Below, piece after piece: positions 8,006 to 18,424 of a DNA stretch of 64,000 nucleotides. The stretch's first letter is position 1, and each line of letters begins with the position of its first letter. The notes beneath the pieces are model-generated. The model made no database searches. It saw only the letters and a program-made list of their open reading frames with translations, and had not been told where the DNA came from. The stretch is taken from the NCBI RefSeq assembly GCF_001619615.1, contig NZ_LQQP01000034.1, positions 26,150 through 90,149 of the forward strand, written 5' to 3'. Position numbers and translations under genes: made by a program. The DNA is from Microbacterium sp. T32 (GTDB lineage Bacteria; Actinomycetota; Actinomycetes; Actinomycetales; Microbacteriaceae).

Positions 8006-9988
8006 TCAGAGGTCGGGCTCGGGGAGGTCGAGCCGCACTCTGAGTGTATTCCGGGGCCTCGGGCCCTTGTCCTTGGAGGACTTCCGGGCGCGGAGGGCGT
8101 CGGCGATGACCCCCGCGCGGAGGGCGTCGGCGACGGCACGACCGTGCGCATAGTCGAACCGCACGAGCGCGCGGGACGTCGGGGTGTCGGGGGCCGTCGA
8201 CGTGTCGACCGGACCGAGGACGGCGAGGGCGTCGAGGTCGGGCACGGCCTCGCGGAGTTCGGCGAGGAGGGTGTCGACGCTCCGGGCGTGTCCGTCGACG
8301 CTCGCGACGCGCACGGCCGGGGGCATGCGCAGCGGCGCGCGGTCGGCCAGCTCGGCCCGGGCGTAGGCCGGCTGCGTCCAGGTCGCGAGCGCCCGGGCCA
8401 CCGGACCCGCGACACCCACGAGGTGCACTGGCGCGCCGGGGGCCGCGAGGGCGGCGGCGTTCGACCACCAGCGCAGGCAGTGCTCACCCACGCGCAGCGC
8501 CTCGTTCTGCAGCATGCGGTCGCCGTCGAGCAGGATCACCGCCCGATACCCGCCGCGCGCGATCGGCTCGGCTCCGCGCGTGGCGATGACCAGGGCCGGG
8601 GTGGCATCCACCTCCGCCACGGGATGCGCGCCGTCCGCGATGATCACGCGCGTGTTCGGGAACGCGCGGCCCAGCTCGTCGGCTGTGCGCTCGCTGCCCG
8701 AGGACGCCATGCGGAGCTTCACCGAGCCGCAGTGCCCGCACGTCCACGCGTGCGCGTTGCGGCCGCACCACGCGCACACCGGAACCGCGCCGGGGCGCGC
8801 GGCACGGAGAGGCCCCGCGCAGTGCGTGCAGCGGGCGGGGCGACGGCAGTCCGCGCACACGAGCGACGGCGCATACCCGGGACGCGCGACCTGCACGAGC
8901 ACAGGGCCCTGCGTCAGCGCCTCGCGCGCGGCCGCGAACGCCGAGGACGGCACGCGCGCGGTCCGCGACTCCCCCTCGCGCGTCGCGCTCAAAACGACCC
9001 GCGGACTCTGCCGCCGCGCCGGCGCCGACTCGCGCACGTACCCCACCTCGACCAGCCGCTGCACGTCGGTCGAGCGGGTGTGGCCCGCGAAGACGAGAGC
9101 CGAGCCCTCCAGCTCCTGTCGCACCAGAGCGGCATCGCGCGCGTGGACACCCGGGGCGAGCGGCTCGGCGAGCAACGAATCGCCGTCGTCCCACAGCGCG
9201 ACCAGGCCCGTGTCATGGGCCGGGGCGTAGACCGCCGACCGGCGGCCCACCACGATCACGGGCACGGGCGCGAGCGTGCGCAGGTACTGCGCGTATCGCG
9301 CCGGCCCGGACTGATCGGCGTCGTCGCGGACGACCGCCTCGGCCGGCACCAGGTCGGCCAGCGCCGCCATGATCTGCGCCTGATCGCGGTAGTCCGGGAC
9401 CACGAGCACGGCGCTCCTCCCCCGCGCGAGCGTGTGCACCGCGGCGGCGGCCAGGAGATCGGCCCACGCGCCCCTCGGGAGAGCACCGGTCGTGTGCGGA
9501 GGGGCGTCGACCGCGAGGCGCTCGCCGCCGTCGAGGGCGTCGACGAGCCCGACGTACGGCTTCAACGTCGTGTCCGCCCGGGCGAGCGACTCCGCCGGGA
9601 CCACCGGCGTCTCGGGGACCGGTGCGGCGAGCCAGGCCTTCTCGGCCCGCACCATGCGCTTCGGCACCGCGAGGCGCAGCACGTCGCTCACCGAACCCGC
9701 GGCGCGGTCTGCGACCTTGCGCGCGAGGGCGAAGAGGCGCTCGGGCAGCACGGGCATCGTCGAGACGACGCTCTCGACGGACGACAGCGGCCGCTCCGTG
9801 CCGTCGTCGGCCACGACCTCGACCACGAAGGCATCCATCATCCGACCCGCCGACCGCAGCGGCACCTTCACCCGAACCCCGGGCACGACGTCCGCGACCA
9901 GCGGATGCGGGATCGCGTAGTCGAACAGCCGATCGAGCTGCGGGACCGGCGAGTCGAGCTGCACCCGCGCGACGCGGCGGGCGCTCAC
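8006..9988 (-). CDS. priA: Degenerate primosomal protein PriA
   Basis: The product is a replication restart protein of the PriA family, 660 residues. The N-terminal 3' DNA-end-binding domain (about 1-105) and the zinc-ribbon cysteines (CADC, CTHC, CAWC, CGHC, roughly 375-420) are intact. Helicase motifs are not: no Walker A GxxGxGKT is seen, and the region aligned with the DEEH box reads WDDGD. Actinobacterial PriA proteins are known to lack helicase motifs, so this is probably a DNA-binding or scaffold form, not a pseudogene. The start is GTG at 9988. A 60-bp gap separates it from fmt. Confidence 0.88.
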   Translation of the reverse strand: MSARRVARVQLDSPVPQLDRLFDYAIPHPLVADVVPGVRVKVPLRSAGRMMDAFVVEVVADDGTERPLSSVESVVSTMPVLPERLFALARKVADRAAGSVSDVLRLAVPKRMVRAEKAWLAAPVPETPVVPAESLARADTTLKPYVGLVDALDGGERLAVDAPPHTTGALPRGAWADLLAAAAVHTLARGRSAVLVVPDYRDQAQIMAALADLVPAEAVVRDDADQSGPARYAQYLRTLAPVPVIVVGRRSAVYAPAHDTGLVALWDDGDSLLAEPLAPGVHARDAALVRQELEGSALVFAGHTRSTDVQRLVEVGYVRESAPARRQSPRVVLSATREGESRTARVPSSAFAAAREALTQGPVLVQVARPGYAPSLVCADCRRPARCTHCAGPLRAARPGAVPVCAWCGRNAHAWTCGHCGSVKLRMASSGSERTADELGRAFPNTRVIIADGAHPVAEVDATPALVIATRGAEPIARGGYRAVILLDGDRMLQNEALRVGEHCLRWWSNAAALAAPGAPVHLVGVAGPVARALATWTQPAYARAELADRAPLRMPPAVRVASVDGHARSVDTLLAELREAVPDLDALAVLGPVDTSTAPDTPTSRALVRFDYAHGRAVADALRAGVIADALRARKSSKDKGPRPRNTLRVRLDLPEPDL

Positions 9989-10087
9989 GCGGCGGCTCCG
10001 CGCGCACCTCGCCGCGCGCGGCGGAGCGGATCACGGGATGCCAGGGCAGCGGCGACGCGGTGCACGCCCGGCGCGGGCGCCCCCACG

Positions 10088-11281
10088 TCAGATACCGGCG
10101 GCGGTGCGCAGCGCGTCGACGCGGTCGGTGCGCTCCCACGTGAAGTCGGGCAGCTCGCGGCCGAAGTGACCGTACGCGGCCGTCTGCGCGTAGATCGGGC
10201 GGAGCAGGTCGAGCTGGTCGATGATCGCCTTCGGACGCAGGTCGAACACCTCGCGGATGGCCTTCACGATCGTCTCGTCGGCGACGTGCGCCGTGCCGAA
10301 GGACTCGACGTACAGGCCGACGGGGTTCGCCTTGCCGATCGCGTAGGCGACCTGCACCTCGAGGCGGTCGGCGAGACCGGCCGCGACCGTGTTCTTCGCG
10401 ACCCAGCGCATCGCGTACGCCGCCGAGCGGTCGACCTTGGACGGGTCTTTGCCGCTGAAGGCGCCGCCGCCGTGACGCGAGGCCCCGCCGTAGGTGTCGA
10501 TGATGATCTTGCGGCCGGTGAGGCCGGCGTCGCCCTTGGGGCCGCCGATCACGAACGGACCCGCCGGGTTGATGTAGTACTGCACGTCCGGGAGATCCAG
10601 ACCCGTGTCGCGCAGCACCGGGTCGATGACCTCGGCCTGCACGAGGGCGCGCAGCTCTTCCTGCGAGATGTCGGGGTGGTGCTGCGTCGAGAGCACGACG
10701 GAGTCGACCGTCCGCGGCGTGTGTCCGTCGTAGCCCAGCGTGACCTGCGTCTTGCCGTCGGGGCGCAGGAACGGCAGAGTGCCGTCCTTCCGAACGGACG
10801 CCAGGCGCTCGGCGATGCGGTGCGCGGTCCAGGCCGCCATCGGCATGAGTTGCGGCGTCTCGTTCGTCGCGAAACCGAACATGATGCCCTGGTCGCCGGC
10901 GCCCTGCAGGTCGCGCGGGTCGACCGAGCCGCGCTCGCGCTGTTCGAACGCCTTGTTGACGCCCGCGGCGATGTCGGAGGACTGTGCGCCGATCGACACG
11001 CTGACGCCGCACGAGTCGCCGTCGAAGCCGGTCTCGCTCGAGGTGTACCCGATGCGGTTGACGACGTCGCGCACGATCGCCGGGATCTCGACGTAGGCGC
11101 TCGTGGACACCTCGCCCGCGACGTGAACCAGGCCCGTGGTCACGAGGGTCTCGACGGCGACGCGCCCGGACGGGTCCTCGGTGAGGATGGCATCCAGGAT
11201 GCTGTCGGAGATCTGGTCGCAGATCTTGTCGGGGTGTCCTTCCGTGACGGACTCGGACGTGAACAGGCGCAGGTCGGTCAA
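10088..11281 (-). CDS. metK: S-adenosylmethionine synthase
   Basis: The product makes SAM from methionine and ATP. The protein has 397 residues. It begins with [18 protein letters not shown], which contains the ATP-binding signature, and carries [10 protein letters not shown] and the P-loop-like [16 protein letters not shown]. The start is TTG at 11281, chosen because a GGGAG ribosome binding site lies 6 bases upstream; ATG or GTG alternatives would lack one. In many Actinobacteria coaBC lies between rpoZ and metK. Here only 106 bp separate them. Confidence 0.96.
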   Translation of the reverse strand: MTDLRLFTSESVTEGHPDKICDQISDSILDAILTEDPSGRVAVETLVTTGLVHVAGEVSTSAYVEIPAIVRDVVNRIGYTSSETGFDGDSCGVSVSIGAQSSDIAAGVNKAFEQRERGSVDPRDLQGAGDQGIMFGFATNETPQLMPMAAWTAHRIAERLASVRKDGTLPFLRPDGKTQVTLGYDGHTPRTVDSVVLSTQHHPDISQEELRALVQAEVIDPVLRDTGLDLPDVQYYINPAGPFVIGGPKGDAGLTGRKIIIDTYGGASRHGGGAFSGKDPSKVDRSAAYAMRWVAKNTVAAGLADRLEVQVAYAIGKANPVGLYVESFGTAHVADETIVKAIREVFDLRPKAIIDQLDLLRPIYAQTAAYGHFGRELPDFTWERTDRVDALRTAAGI

Positions 11282-11322
11282 AGCGACTCCCGGTCGGTTT
11301 CGGGCTGGGGACGGGCACAAGT

Positions 11323-11355
11323 ATGCCCCGGACGGCGGACAGCCGCCCGGGGCAT
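11323..11355 (-). terminator. Strong GC hairpin after rpoZ
   Basis: An inverted repeat with arms ATGCCCCGG and CCGGGGCAT plus an inner CGGC/GCCG pair encloses a short loop between the rpoZ stop and metK. No good U tract follows on the minus strand. A terminator role is inferred from its position. Confidence 0.6.
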
Positions 11356-11387
11356 CGTCACATCTGTGAACGGATCACACCTGTGGA

Positions 11388-11642
11388 CTATTCGGCGGCG
11401 CGAAGGCGCAGCTTGTCCTCGTGGATCTCGTGCAGAGCGATCGTGAGCGGCTTGTCCTCGACGGTGGAGTCGACGAGCGGGCCCACGTTGTCGAAGAGGT
11501 TGCCCTCGTGCAGATCGGAGTAGTAGTCGTTGATCTGGCGCGCACGCTTGGACGCGTAGATCACGAGCTGGTACTTCGAGTCGACCTTGTCGAGCAGCGC
11601 GTCGATGGGCGGGTCGATGATGCCCTTGTCACGTCCGGCCAT
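11388..11642 (-). CDS. rpoZ: RNA polymerase omega subunit
   Basis: This small subunit of RNA polymerase helps fold and hold beta prime. The protein has 84 residues, with the motif [14 protein letters not shown] near 29-42, which is typical of actinobacterial omega. The ATG at 11642 follows AGGAGG with 7-base spacing. It lies 68 bp after gmk, in the conserved gmk-rpoZ order. Confidence 0.95.
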   Translation of the reverse strand: MAGRDKGIIDPPIDALLDKVDSKYQLVIYASKRARQINDYYSDLHEGNLFDNVGPLVDSTVEDKPLTIALHEIHEDKLRLRAAE

Positions 11643-11710
11643 GGGGAACCTCCTGGTTCGGCGGGATGGGGTGGATGCGGCGCCCGTCGGCGCCGAAGCA
11701 TCCTCGTATT

Positions 11711-12625
11711 CTATCCGACGTCGGGGCGACGTGCGGCGAGGGCCACCACCTCGGCCGCGGCGCGCGCGACCTCGTCGTTGACGACCCGGTAGTCGAACTC
11801 GTTCTGCGCCGCGAGTTCGGTGCGGGCGGTGCGGAGGCGCCGCGCCCGTTCCTCGGCATCCTCGGTGCCACGGCCGACGAGGCGCTGGACGAGTTCGTCC
11901 CAACTCGGCGGCAGCAGGAACACGAGCGTCGCCGAAGGATCGGCGGCGCGCACCTGTCGGGCGCCCTGCAGGTCGATCTCCAGCAGCGCCGTGCCGCCGT
12001 CGGCGAGCACGCGCTCGATGGGCTCGCGGGGTGTGCCGTAGCGGTGCCTGTTGTGCACTGTCGCCCACTCCAGCAGCTCCCCCTCCGCGACGAGCCGGTC
12101 GAACTCGGCGTCGTCGACGAAGTAGTAGTGCTCACCGTCGACTTCACCCGGACGCGGCGCGCGTGTGGTCGCCGAGACCGACAGGTGGATCTCGGGGAAG
12201 TGCTCCTTGATGTACGCGGCAACCGTGCCCTTGCCGACGGCCGTGGGACCGGCGAGCACGACGAGACGGCTGCGCCCGTCGCGCGGGCCCGGCTCGGGCC
12301 ATCGCGCGTCGAGGTAACCGCGGAGCGCGTCGCGTTGGCGGGAACCCAGACCCCCGAGGCGCTTCACGGCAGAGATGCCGAGCGAGGCGAGGATGCGATC
12401 GCGCTTGCTCTCCCCGATCGCGGGGATCGCGGTGAGGAACTCGGTCACGCGCATCGCGCCGGCCGCGGACAGCGGGTCGGCGAGTCCACGGCGCAGCAGC
12501 TCCTGCGGGGTGATGACGCGCGTGGACACGTCGCGCTTGAGCGCGGCGCGCTCGCGGCGGGCGGCGACGGCGCGGCGGGACGCCGCGGCGCGGTCGACCT
12601 CGGGCGGACGACGGGAATCAACCAT
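11711..12625 (-). CDS. gmk: Guanylate kinase fused to an mIHF-like domain
   Basis: The C-terminal 190 residues are a guanylate kinase (GMP to GDP): P-loop GPTAVGKGT at 126-134, [19 protein letters not shown] (GMP-binding region) and [10 protein letters not shown]. The N-terminal 110 residues match the mycobacterial integration host factor (mIHF) type: basic, with [15 protein letters not shown] and a helix-hairpin-helix-like tail [17 protein letters not shown] near 89-105. In mycobacteria mihF and gmk are separate adjacent genes. Here one frame covers both with no internal stop. The start ATG at 12625 overlaps the pyrF stop by 8 bases. Confidence 0.9.
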   Translation of the reverse strand: MVDSRRPPEVDRAAASRRAVAARRERAALKRDVSTRVITPQELLRRGLADPLSAAGAMRVTEFLTAIPAIGESKRDRILASLGISAVKRLGGLGSRQRDALRGYLDARWPEPGPRDGRSRLVVLAGPTAVGKGTVAAYIKEHFPEIHLSVSATTRAPRPGEVDGEHYYFVDDAEFDRLVAEGELLEWATVHNRHRYGTPREPIERVLADGGTALLEIDLQGARQVRAADPSATLVFLLPPSWDELVQRLVGRGTEDAEERARRLRTARTELAAQNEFDYRVVNDEVARAAAEVVALAARRPDVG

Positions 12626-13478
12626 TCAGGGCCTCCCGGTACAGGTCGGCGCGGGCGGTGATCCGGTCGGCGAGGCGTGCGGGGCCGACAGCGAGGACGC
12701 TGCGGCTCTCGTTGGCCACGACGGCCTTCGCGACGTACCCGAACAGGCGGCGGAGGTCGGCGGGATCGGCTCCCTGCGCCCCGAAGCCGGGCGCGAGGAT
12801 CGGCATCCCGGCCAGCGTCACGTCGCCGAGACCGAACGCGGCGCGGTCGACGGTGGCGCCCACGACGACGCCGATCGAGCCGAGCGCGCCGGGTGCGCCG
12901 ATGTTCGCCTCGTTGACGTCGTGGGCGACGCGCGCGGCCACGTACTCGTGGTCGCCGACGGCGAGGGCGTCGTCGACGATCGCGCTCTGCACGGGCCGCG
13001 CCTCGGGGTTGCTCGTGGCGGTGAGGACGAACGCACCCTTGCCGTGGCGCACCGCGAACGAGAGGGTCGAGCGCAGCGAATCGGGGCCGAGGTAGGGCGT
13101 GAGGGTCACGGCATCCGCCTCCAGGGGCGAGCCGGGCTCGAGCCACGCCGCGGCGTAGCCCTCCATCGTCGTACCGATGTCCCCGCGCTTCGCGTCGGCG
13201 ATCACGAGGAGCCCTGCGGCGCGTGCCGCGGCCATCACGTCCTCCAACGCGGCGAAGCCTCTCGAGCCGTAGCGCTCGTAGAACGCGACCTGCGGTTTGA
13301 CCACGCCGACCCGCTCCGCGGCGGCCTCGACCACCCGCAGGCCGAACTCCCGCGCGCCCTCGGGCGTGGCATCCAGCCCCCACGCCGACAGCAGCGCGGC
13401 GTGGGGGTCGATGCCGACGCACAGCGGACCCCGGGTCTCGAGGGCTGTCGCCAGGCGCTGGCCGAACGTCTCGCTCAC
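12618..13478 (-). CDS. pyrF: Orotidine 5'-phosphate decarboxylase
   Basis: This is the last step of UMP synthesis. The protein has 286 residues and is of the type II (mycobacterial-like) class. The catalytic charged network is in [10 protein letters not shown] (Asp95, Lys97, Asp100), and VGIDPH near 21-26 is the N-terminal signature. The GTG at 13478 overlaps the carB stop (GTGA). It is the distal enzyme gene of the pyr operon and overlaps gmk by 8 bases. Confidence 0.96.
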   Translation of the reverse strand: MSETFGQRLATALETRGPLCVGIDPHAALLSAWGLDATPEGAREFGLRVVEAAAERVGVVKPQVAFYERYGSRGFAALEDVMAAARAAGLLVIADAKRGDIGTTMEGYAAAWLEPGSPLEADAVTLTPYLGPDSLRSTLSFAVRHGKGAFVLTATSNPEARPVQSAIVDDALAVGDHEYVAARVAHDVNEANIGAPGALGSIGVVVGATVDRAAFGLGDVTLAGMPILAPGFGAQGADPADLRRLFGYVAKAVVANESRSVLAVGPARLADRITARADLYREALNG

Positions 13479-16400
13479 AGGCGACCCGCGCGGTCGACGG
13501 CGTATTCCTGGAGGCTGCGGACCGCGAAGCCGTCCTTCATCGCGCCCAGGGCACTCACGGCGGCACCGAGCACGGCCATCGTCGTGAACAGCGCCTTGTC
13601 GGCGGCGACGGCCGCGGCACGGATCTCGTACCCGTCCGCGCGGGCCGTTCCGCCGCTCGGCGTGTTGACGATCATGTCGATCTTGCCGTCGTTGATGAGG
13701 TCGACCACGTTCTGCTCGCCCGAGCCCTGCGTCTCCGAGTACTTCTCGACGACCTGGACCCGGATTCCGTTGCGGGCGAGGATCTCGGCCGTGCCCTGGG
13801 TGGCCATGAGTTTGAAGCCGAGCTCCTGCAGCCGGTGGGCGGGGAGGATGACCGCGCGCTTGTCGGCGTCGGCGACGGAGATGAACACCGTGCCCGAGGT
13901 CGGCATGCCGCCGTACGCGGCCTCCTGCGACTTCGCGAATGCCGTGGGGAAGTCGCGGTCGATGCCCATGACCTCGCCGGTCGAGCGCATCTCGGGTCCG
14001 AGCACCGAGTCCACGGTGCGGCCGTCGGCCGTGCGGAACCGCTTGAACGGCAACACGGCCTCCTTGACGGCGACCGGGGCGTCGAGCGGCACGCGCGAGC
14101 CGTCGCTCTCGGGCAGCAGGCCCTCGGCGATGAGCTCGGCGATCGTGGTGCCGGTCATGATGCGGCTGGCGGCCTTGGCGAGCGGGATGCCGAGCGCCTT
14201 GGACACGAACGGCACGGTGCGGCTCGCGCGGGGGTTCGCCTCGATGACGTAGAGCACGCCGGCCGAGATCGCGAACTGGACGTTCAGGAGGCCCCGAACG
14301 CCGACGCCCCGCGCGATCGCCAGGGTCGCCTCGCGGACGCGGTCGACCTCGGTGCGGCCGAGGCTCACGGGCGGCAGGGTGCAGGACGAGTCGCCGGAGT
14401 GGATGCCGGCTTCCTCGAGGTGCTCCATGACGCCGCCGATGTACAGGTCGGTGCCGTCGAACAGCGCGTCGACGTCGAGCTCGATCGCGTCGTCGAGGAA
14501 GCGGTCGACCAGGAGCGGGAGGCCGGGGCCGATGATCGCCTGGTCGGCGACGCGGACGAAGTAGTCGCGCAGCGCGTCGGTCGAGTACACGATCTCCATG
14601 CCGCGGCCGCCGAGCACGAAGCTCGGGCGCACGAGCACCGGGTAGCCGATCTCCTCGGCGACCGTGACGGCCCCCTCGACGTCGATCGCGGTGCCGCTGC
14701 GGGGCGCGACGAGACCGGCGTCGTCGAGCAGACGCGAGAACAGCTCGCGCTCCTCGGCGAGGTCGATCGCCTCGGGGCTGGTGCCGAGGATCGTGTAGCC
14801 CGCGGCCTCGATGCCCTTGGCCAGGCCGAGCGGCGTCTGTCCGCCGAGCTGGCAGACGACGCCGAGGATCTCACCGGACCGGCTCTCGGCGTGCAGCACC
14901 TCGAGCACGTCCTCGAGCGTCAGCGGCTCGAAGTACAGGCGGTCGCTCGTGTCGTAGTCGGTCGACACGGTCTCGGGGTTGCAGTTGACCATGATCGTCT
15001 CGTAGCCGGCATCCGACAGTGCGAAGGATGCGTGCACGCACGAGTAGTCGAACTCGACGCCCTGGCCGATGCGGTTCGGGCCCGAACCGATGATGACCAC
15101 CTTGGTGCGGTCGGACGGCGTGACCTCGGTCTCCCAGTCGTAGCTGGAGTAGTGGTACGGCGTGAGCGCCGGGAACTCCCCCGCGCACGTGTCGACCGTC
15201 TTGTACACCGGACGCACGTCGAGCGCGTACCGGATGCCGCGCACCTCGGCCTCGTCGAGACCGCGCAGCTGCGCGATCTGGACGTCGCTGAAGCCGTGCT
15301 CCTTGGCGAGGCGGAGGGTGTCGGCATCCAGCTCGCCGGCCGTGCGGATGATCTCGGCGACCTCGTTGATGAGGACGATCTGGTCGATGAACCAGGGGTC
15401 CATCGCGGTCGCCTCGAATGCCTGCTCGGGCGTTGCGCCGAGGCGCAGCGCCTGCTGCAGCACGACGATGCGGCCGTCGGTCGGCGTCTTCGAGATCTCG
15501 AGGAGCTCCTCGACCGACCGCGACTCCTCGCCCCAGTGGAAGCTGGAGCCGCGCTTCTCGAGCGAGCGCAGCGCCTTCTGCAGGGCCGTGGTGTAGTTGC
15601 GGCCGATCGCCATCGCCTCGCCCACCGACTTCATGGTGGTGGTGAGGGTCGTGTCGGCGGCGGGGAACTTCTCGAAGTTGAACCGAGGCACCTTGACCAC
15701 GACGTAGTCGAGCGTGGGCTCGAAGCTCGCCGGCGTCACCTTCGTGATGTCGTTCGGGATCTCGTCGAGGCGGTAACCGATCGCGAGCTTCGCCGCGATC
15801 TTCGCGATCGGGAAGCCCGTGGCCTTCGACGCGAGCGCCGAGGAGCGCGAGACGCGCGGGTTCATCTCGATGACGATGATGCGGCCGGTAGCGGGGTCGA
15901 CGGCGAACTGGATGTTGCAGCCGCCGGTGTCGACGCCCACCGCGCGGATGATGTCGATGCCGATGTCACGCATCTTCTGGTACTCGCGGTCGGTGAGGGT
16001 GAGCGCCGGGGCGACGGTGATCGAGTCACCGGTGTGCACGCCCACGGGGTCGACGTTCTCGATCGAGCAGACCACCACCGTGTTGTCGTGCGTGTCGCGC
16101 ATGAGCTCGAGCTCGTACTCCTTCCACCCGAGGATCGACTCCTCGAGCAGGACCTCGTGCGTCGGCGAGTCGTGCAGACCCGCGCCGCCGATGCGGCGGA
16201 GGTCGGCCTCGTCGTACGCGAAGCCCGAGCCCAGGCCGCCCATCGTGAACGAGGGGCGGACGACCAGCGGGTAGCCCAGCTTCTCGGCGCCGGCGAGCAG
16301 CTCGTCCATCGAGTGGCAGATCACCGAGTCGGCGACGTCCGCGCCGGACTCGATCACGAGCTCCTTGAAGATCTGACGGTCCTCGCCCTTACGGATGGCA

Positions 16401-16762
16401 TCGACCTTCGCGCCGATGAGCTCCACCCCGTACTTGACGAGGATGCCGCGGTCGTGGAGCGCCATGGCCGCGTTCAGGGCCGTCTGGCCACCGAGCGTGG
16501 GGAGGATGGCATCCGGCTTCTCCTTCGCGATGATCGTCTCGATCACCTCGGGGGTGATCGGCTCGATGTACGTCGCGTCGGCGAAGTCGGGGTCGGTCAT
16601 GATCGTCGCCGGGTTCGAGTTGACGAGGATCACGCGCACGCCCTCCTCGCGGAGGACGCGGCAGGCCTGGGTGCCGGAGTAGTCGAACTCGCAGGCCTGA
16701 CCGATGACGATCGGGCCGGAGCCGATGACGAGGACGGAGCGGATGTCGTCGCGCTTAGGCAT
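13475..16762 (-). CDS. carB: Carbamoyl-phosphate synthase large subunit
   Basis: The large chain (1095 residues) makes carbamoyl phosphate from bicarbonate, ATP and ammonia delivered by CarA. The two homologous ATP-grasp halves are clear: [18 protein letters not shown] near the start and [18 protein letters not shown] at about 566 are the matching beginnings. A C-terminal MGS-like regulatory domain (about 950-1095) carries the VNTPSGG loop. The first codons overlap carA by 8 bases. UMP and arginine intermediates are the usual effectors of this family. Confidence 0.98.
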   Translation of the reverse strand: MPKRDDIRSVLVIGSGPIVIGQACEFDYSGTQACRVLREEGVRVILVNSNPATIMTDPDFADATYIEPITPEVIETIIAKEKPDAILPTLGGQTALNAAMALHDRGILVKYGVELIGAKVDAIRKGEDRQIFKELVIESGADVADSVICHSMDELLAGAEKLGYPLVVRPSFTMGGLGSGFAYDEADLRRIGGAGLHDSPTHEVLLEESILGWKEYELELMRDTHDNTVVVCSIENVDPVGVHTGDSITVAPALTLTDREYQKMRDIGIDIIRAVGVDTGGCNIQFAVDPATGRIIVIEMNPRVSRSSALASKATGFPIAKIAAKLAIGYRLDEIPNDITKVTPASFEPTLDYVVVKVPRFNFEKFPAADTTLTTTMKSVGEAMAIGRNYTTALQKALRSLEKRGSSFHWGEESRSVEELLEISKTPTDGRIVVLQQALRLGATPEQAFEATAMDPWFIDQIVLINEVAEIIRTAGELDADTLRLAKEHGFSDVQIAQLRGLDEAEVRGIRYALDVRPVYKTVDTCAGEFPALTPYHYSSYDWETEVTPSDRTKVVIIGSGPNRIGQGVEFDYSCVHASFALSDAGYETIMVNCNPETVSTDYDTSDRLYFEPLTLEDVLEVLHAESRSGEILGVVCQLGGQTPLGLAKGIEAAGYTILGTSPEAIDLAEERELFSRLLDDAGLVAPRSGTAIDVEGAVTVAEEIGYPVLVRPSFVLGGRGMEIVYSTDALRDYFVRVADQAIIGPGLPLLVDRFLDDAIELDVDALFDGTDLYIGGVMEHLEEAGIHSGDSSCTLPPVSLGRTEVDRVREATLAIARGVGVRGLLNVQFAISAGVLYVIEANPRASRTVPFVSKALGIPLAKAASRIMTGTTIAELIAEGLLPESDGSRVPLDAPVAVKEAVLPFKRFRTADGRTVDSVLGPEMRSTGEVMGIDRDFPTAFAKSQEAAYGGMPTSGTVFISVADADKRAVILPAHRLQELGFKLMATQGTAEILARNGIRVQVVEKYSETQGSGEQNVVDLINDGKIDMIVNTPSGGTARADGYEIRAAAVAADKALFTTMAVLGAAVSALGAMKDGFAVRSLQEYAVDRAGRL

Positions 16763-17927
16763 TCTTCTTCGTCTCCTGAGTCGCGAGCACCATGTCGCGG
16801 AAGCGGTCGAACAGGTAGTTGGCGTCGTGGGGACCTGCGGCGGCCTCGGGGTGGTACTGCACGCTGAACGCCGGGATGTCGAGGGCGCGCAGGCCCTCGA
16901 CCACGTTGTCGTTGAGGCCGATGTGGCTCACCTCGACGCGGCCGTAGCCGTGCGGGCTGTCGACGACCGCGTCCAGCGGCGCCTCGACGGCGAAACCGTG
17001 GTTCTGCGACGTGATCTCGACGCGGCCGGTGGTCTTGTCGAGCACCGGCTGGTTGATGCCGCGATGGCCGAACGGCAGCTTGTACGTGCCGAAGCCGAGG
17101 GCGCGGCCGAGCAGCTGGTTGCCGAAGCAGATGCCGAAGAACGGCAGGCCCTCGTCGAGCACCGCACGGAGCAGCTCGACGTGCTGGTCGCTCGCGGCCG
17201 GGTCGCCCGGGCCGTTGGAGTAGAACGCCGCGACCGGCTCGATCGCGCGGATCTCGTCGATCGTCGCCGACTGCGGGAACACGTGCACGTCGAACCCGCG
17301 GGCGGCGAGGTTGTCGATCGTGGACTGCTTGACGCCCAGATCGAGCACCGCCAGGTTGCCGATGCGCTCGGCGGTCGCCGGGGTGACCTCGACCTCGGTG
17401 ACCGACACCTCGGCGGACAGGTTGCGGCCGACCATGCCGGGGGCGGCGAGCACCCGGCGCAGCTGCTCGTCCTCGTCGAGGTTCACCGCGTCGCCCGAGA
17501 AGACGCCACCGCGCATGCTGCCCGACGAACGGATGCGGCGCGTGAGCGCGCGGGTGTCGATGCCGGAGATGCCGACGATGCCGTCCTCGACGAGGGCATC
17601 GTCGAGCGAACGGTTGGCGCGCCAGTTCGACACGACGCGCGAGGGGTCGCGCACCACGTAGCCGGCGACCCAGATGCGGCGGGACTCGGGGTCTTCGTCG
17701 TTCACACCCGTGTTGCCGATGTGCGGGGCGGTCTGCAGCACGATCTGACCGGCGTACGAGGGGTCGGTGAGGGTCTCCTGGTAGCCGGTCATGCCGGTGG
17801 CGAAGACGACCTCGCCGAAGGTCTCGCCGCGGGCGCCGTACGCGCGCCCGGGGTAACGGGTGCCGTCTTCCAGCACCAGGACGGCGGGTTCGCGCGAGAT
17901 GCGCGGAGGGGAGATCAGGGCGGTCAT
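16755..17927 (-). CDS. carA: Carbamoyl-phosphate synthase small subunit
   Basis: This glutamine amidotransferase subunit has 390 residues. The class I triad is visible: nucleophile Cys267 in FFGICFGNQ, and His359 and Glu361 in YHPEA. The N-terminal CPSase domain (1-150) carries [17 protein letters not shown]. It overlaps carB by 8 bases and the upstream PH-like gene by 4, so it is part of one pyr transcript. A clear AGGAAG ribosome binding site precedes the ATG. Confidence 0.98.
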   Translation of the reverse strand: MTALISPPRISREPAVLVLEDGTRYPGRAYGARGETFGEVVFATGMTGYQETLTDPSYAGQIVLQTAPHIGNTGVNDEDPESRRIWVAGYVVRDPSRVVSNWRANRSLDDALVEDGIVGISGIDTRALTRRIRSSGSMRGGVFSGDAVNLDEDEQLRRVLAAPGMVGRNLSAEVSVTEVEVTPATAERIGNLAVLDLGVKQSTIDNLAARGFDVHVFPQSATIDEIRAIEPVAAFYSNGPGDPAASDQHVELLRAVLDEGLPFFGICFGNQLLGRALGFGTYKLPFGHRGINQPVLDKTTGRVEITSQNHGFAVEAPLDAVVDSPHGYGRVEVSHIGLNDNVVEGLRALDIPAFSVQYHPEAAAGPHDANYLFDRFRDMVLATQETKKNA

Positions 17928-18424
17928 GCGTCGCTTCCTGTCGAGATGAGCGGACGGATGGCGTCGGCGAGGGATCGGGCCGAGGCATCCTGGGGTCGGA
18001 GGTAGGTGTCGACGACGGTGTCGTCGTCGATGCGCCAGCTGACGCGCGTCAGGCCGTCGCGCTCCACCACGCGGTCGATGGCGACCGTGGCAAGGGCAGC
18101 GTCGACGAGGCGGTCACGGGTGAGCGCGATGCGAGGCAGGCCCGGCAGGTCGAGGGCGATCCCGGCCGAGGTGACCGTGACGTCCACGCGGGAGCGGAAC
18201 GCGAGGCCGCGGATCGCGAGGCGCTCCAGGGGCTCGTCGTGCCGTGTGGTCGCGACGTACAGACCCGGGAACACACCCGTCTCCACGGCGCCGTCGGGAA
18301 GCTCTCCCACCGGGGCGGAGTAGCGCGCATCGCGCCGCGTTCGTCGGAGCCAGGCCAGGGCGAAGACCGCCAGCAGGACGACGGCGACACCCGCCATCAC
18401 CAGCAGGGCGCCCTCGCGCGTCAC
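17924..18424 (-). CDS. Membrane protein with PH-like domain, in pyr operon
   Basis: This 166-residue protein has one N-terminal membrane segment (about residues 5-25, [20 protein letters not shown]), a basic stop-transfer stretch and a soluble beta-rich domain. Its position between pyrC and carA matches a conserved actinobacterial gene (mycobacterial Rv1382 type). The function is unknown; a PH-like fold is inferred from pattern. The GTG at 18424 overlaps the pyrC stop (GTGA), which sets the start. Confidence 0.75.
   Translation of the reverse strand: MTREGALLVMAGVAVVLLAVFALAWLRRTRRDARYSAPVGELPDGAVETGVFPGLYVATTRHDEPLERLAIRGLAFRSRVDVTVTSAGIALDLPGLPRIALTRDRLVDAALATVAIDRVVERDGLTRVSWRIDDDTVVDTYLRPQDASARSLADAIRPLISTGSDA

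Noticed and set aside
11282..11387. SAM riboswitch before metK
   Set aside because: The short gap holds only a simple GC hairpin next to the rpoZ stop, and the metK start with its ribosome binding site follows directly.
7250..11446. A 1398-codon open frame on the plus strand, and others above 500 codons opposite rsmB, carB, mltG and alaS
   Set aside because: They lie wholly antisense to well-supported genes and have an Arg/Asp/Gly-rich shadow composition. High GC content makes such frames common.
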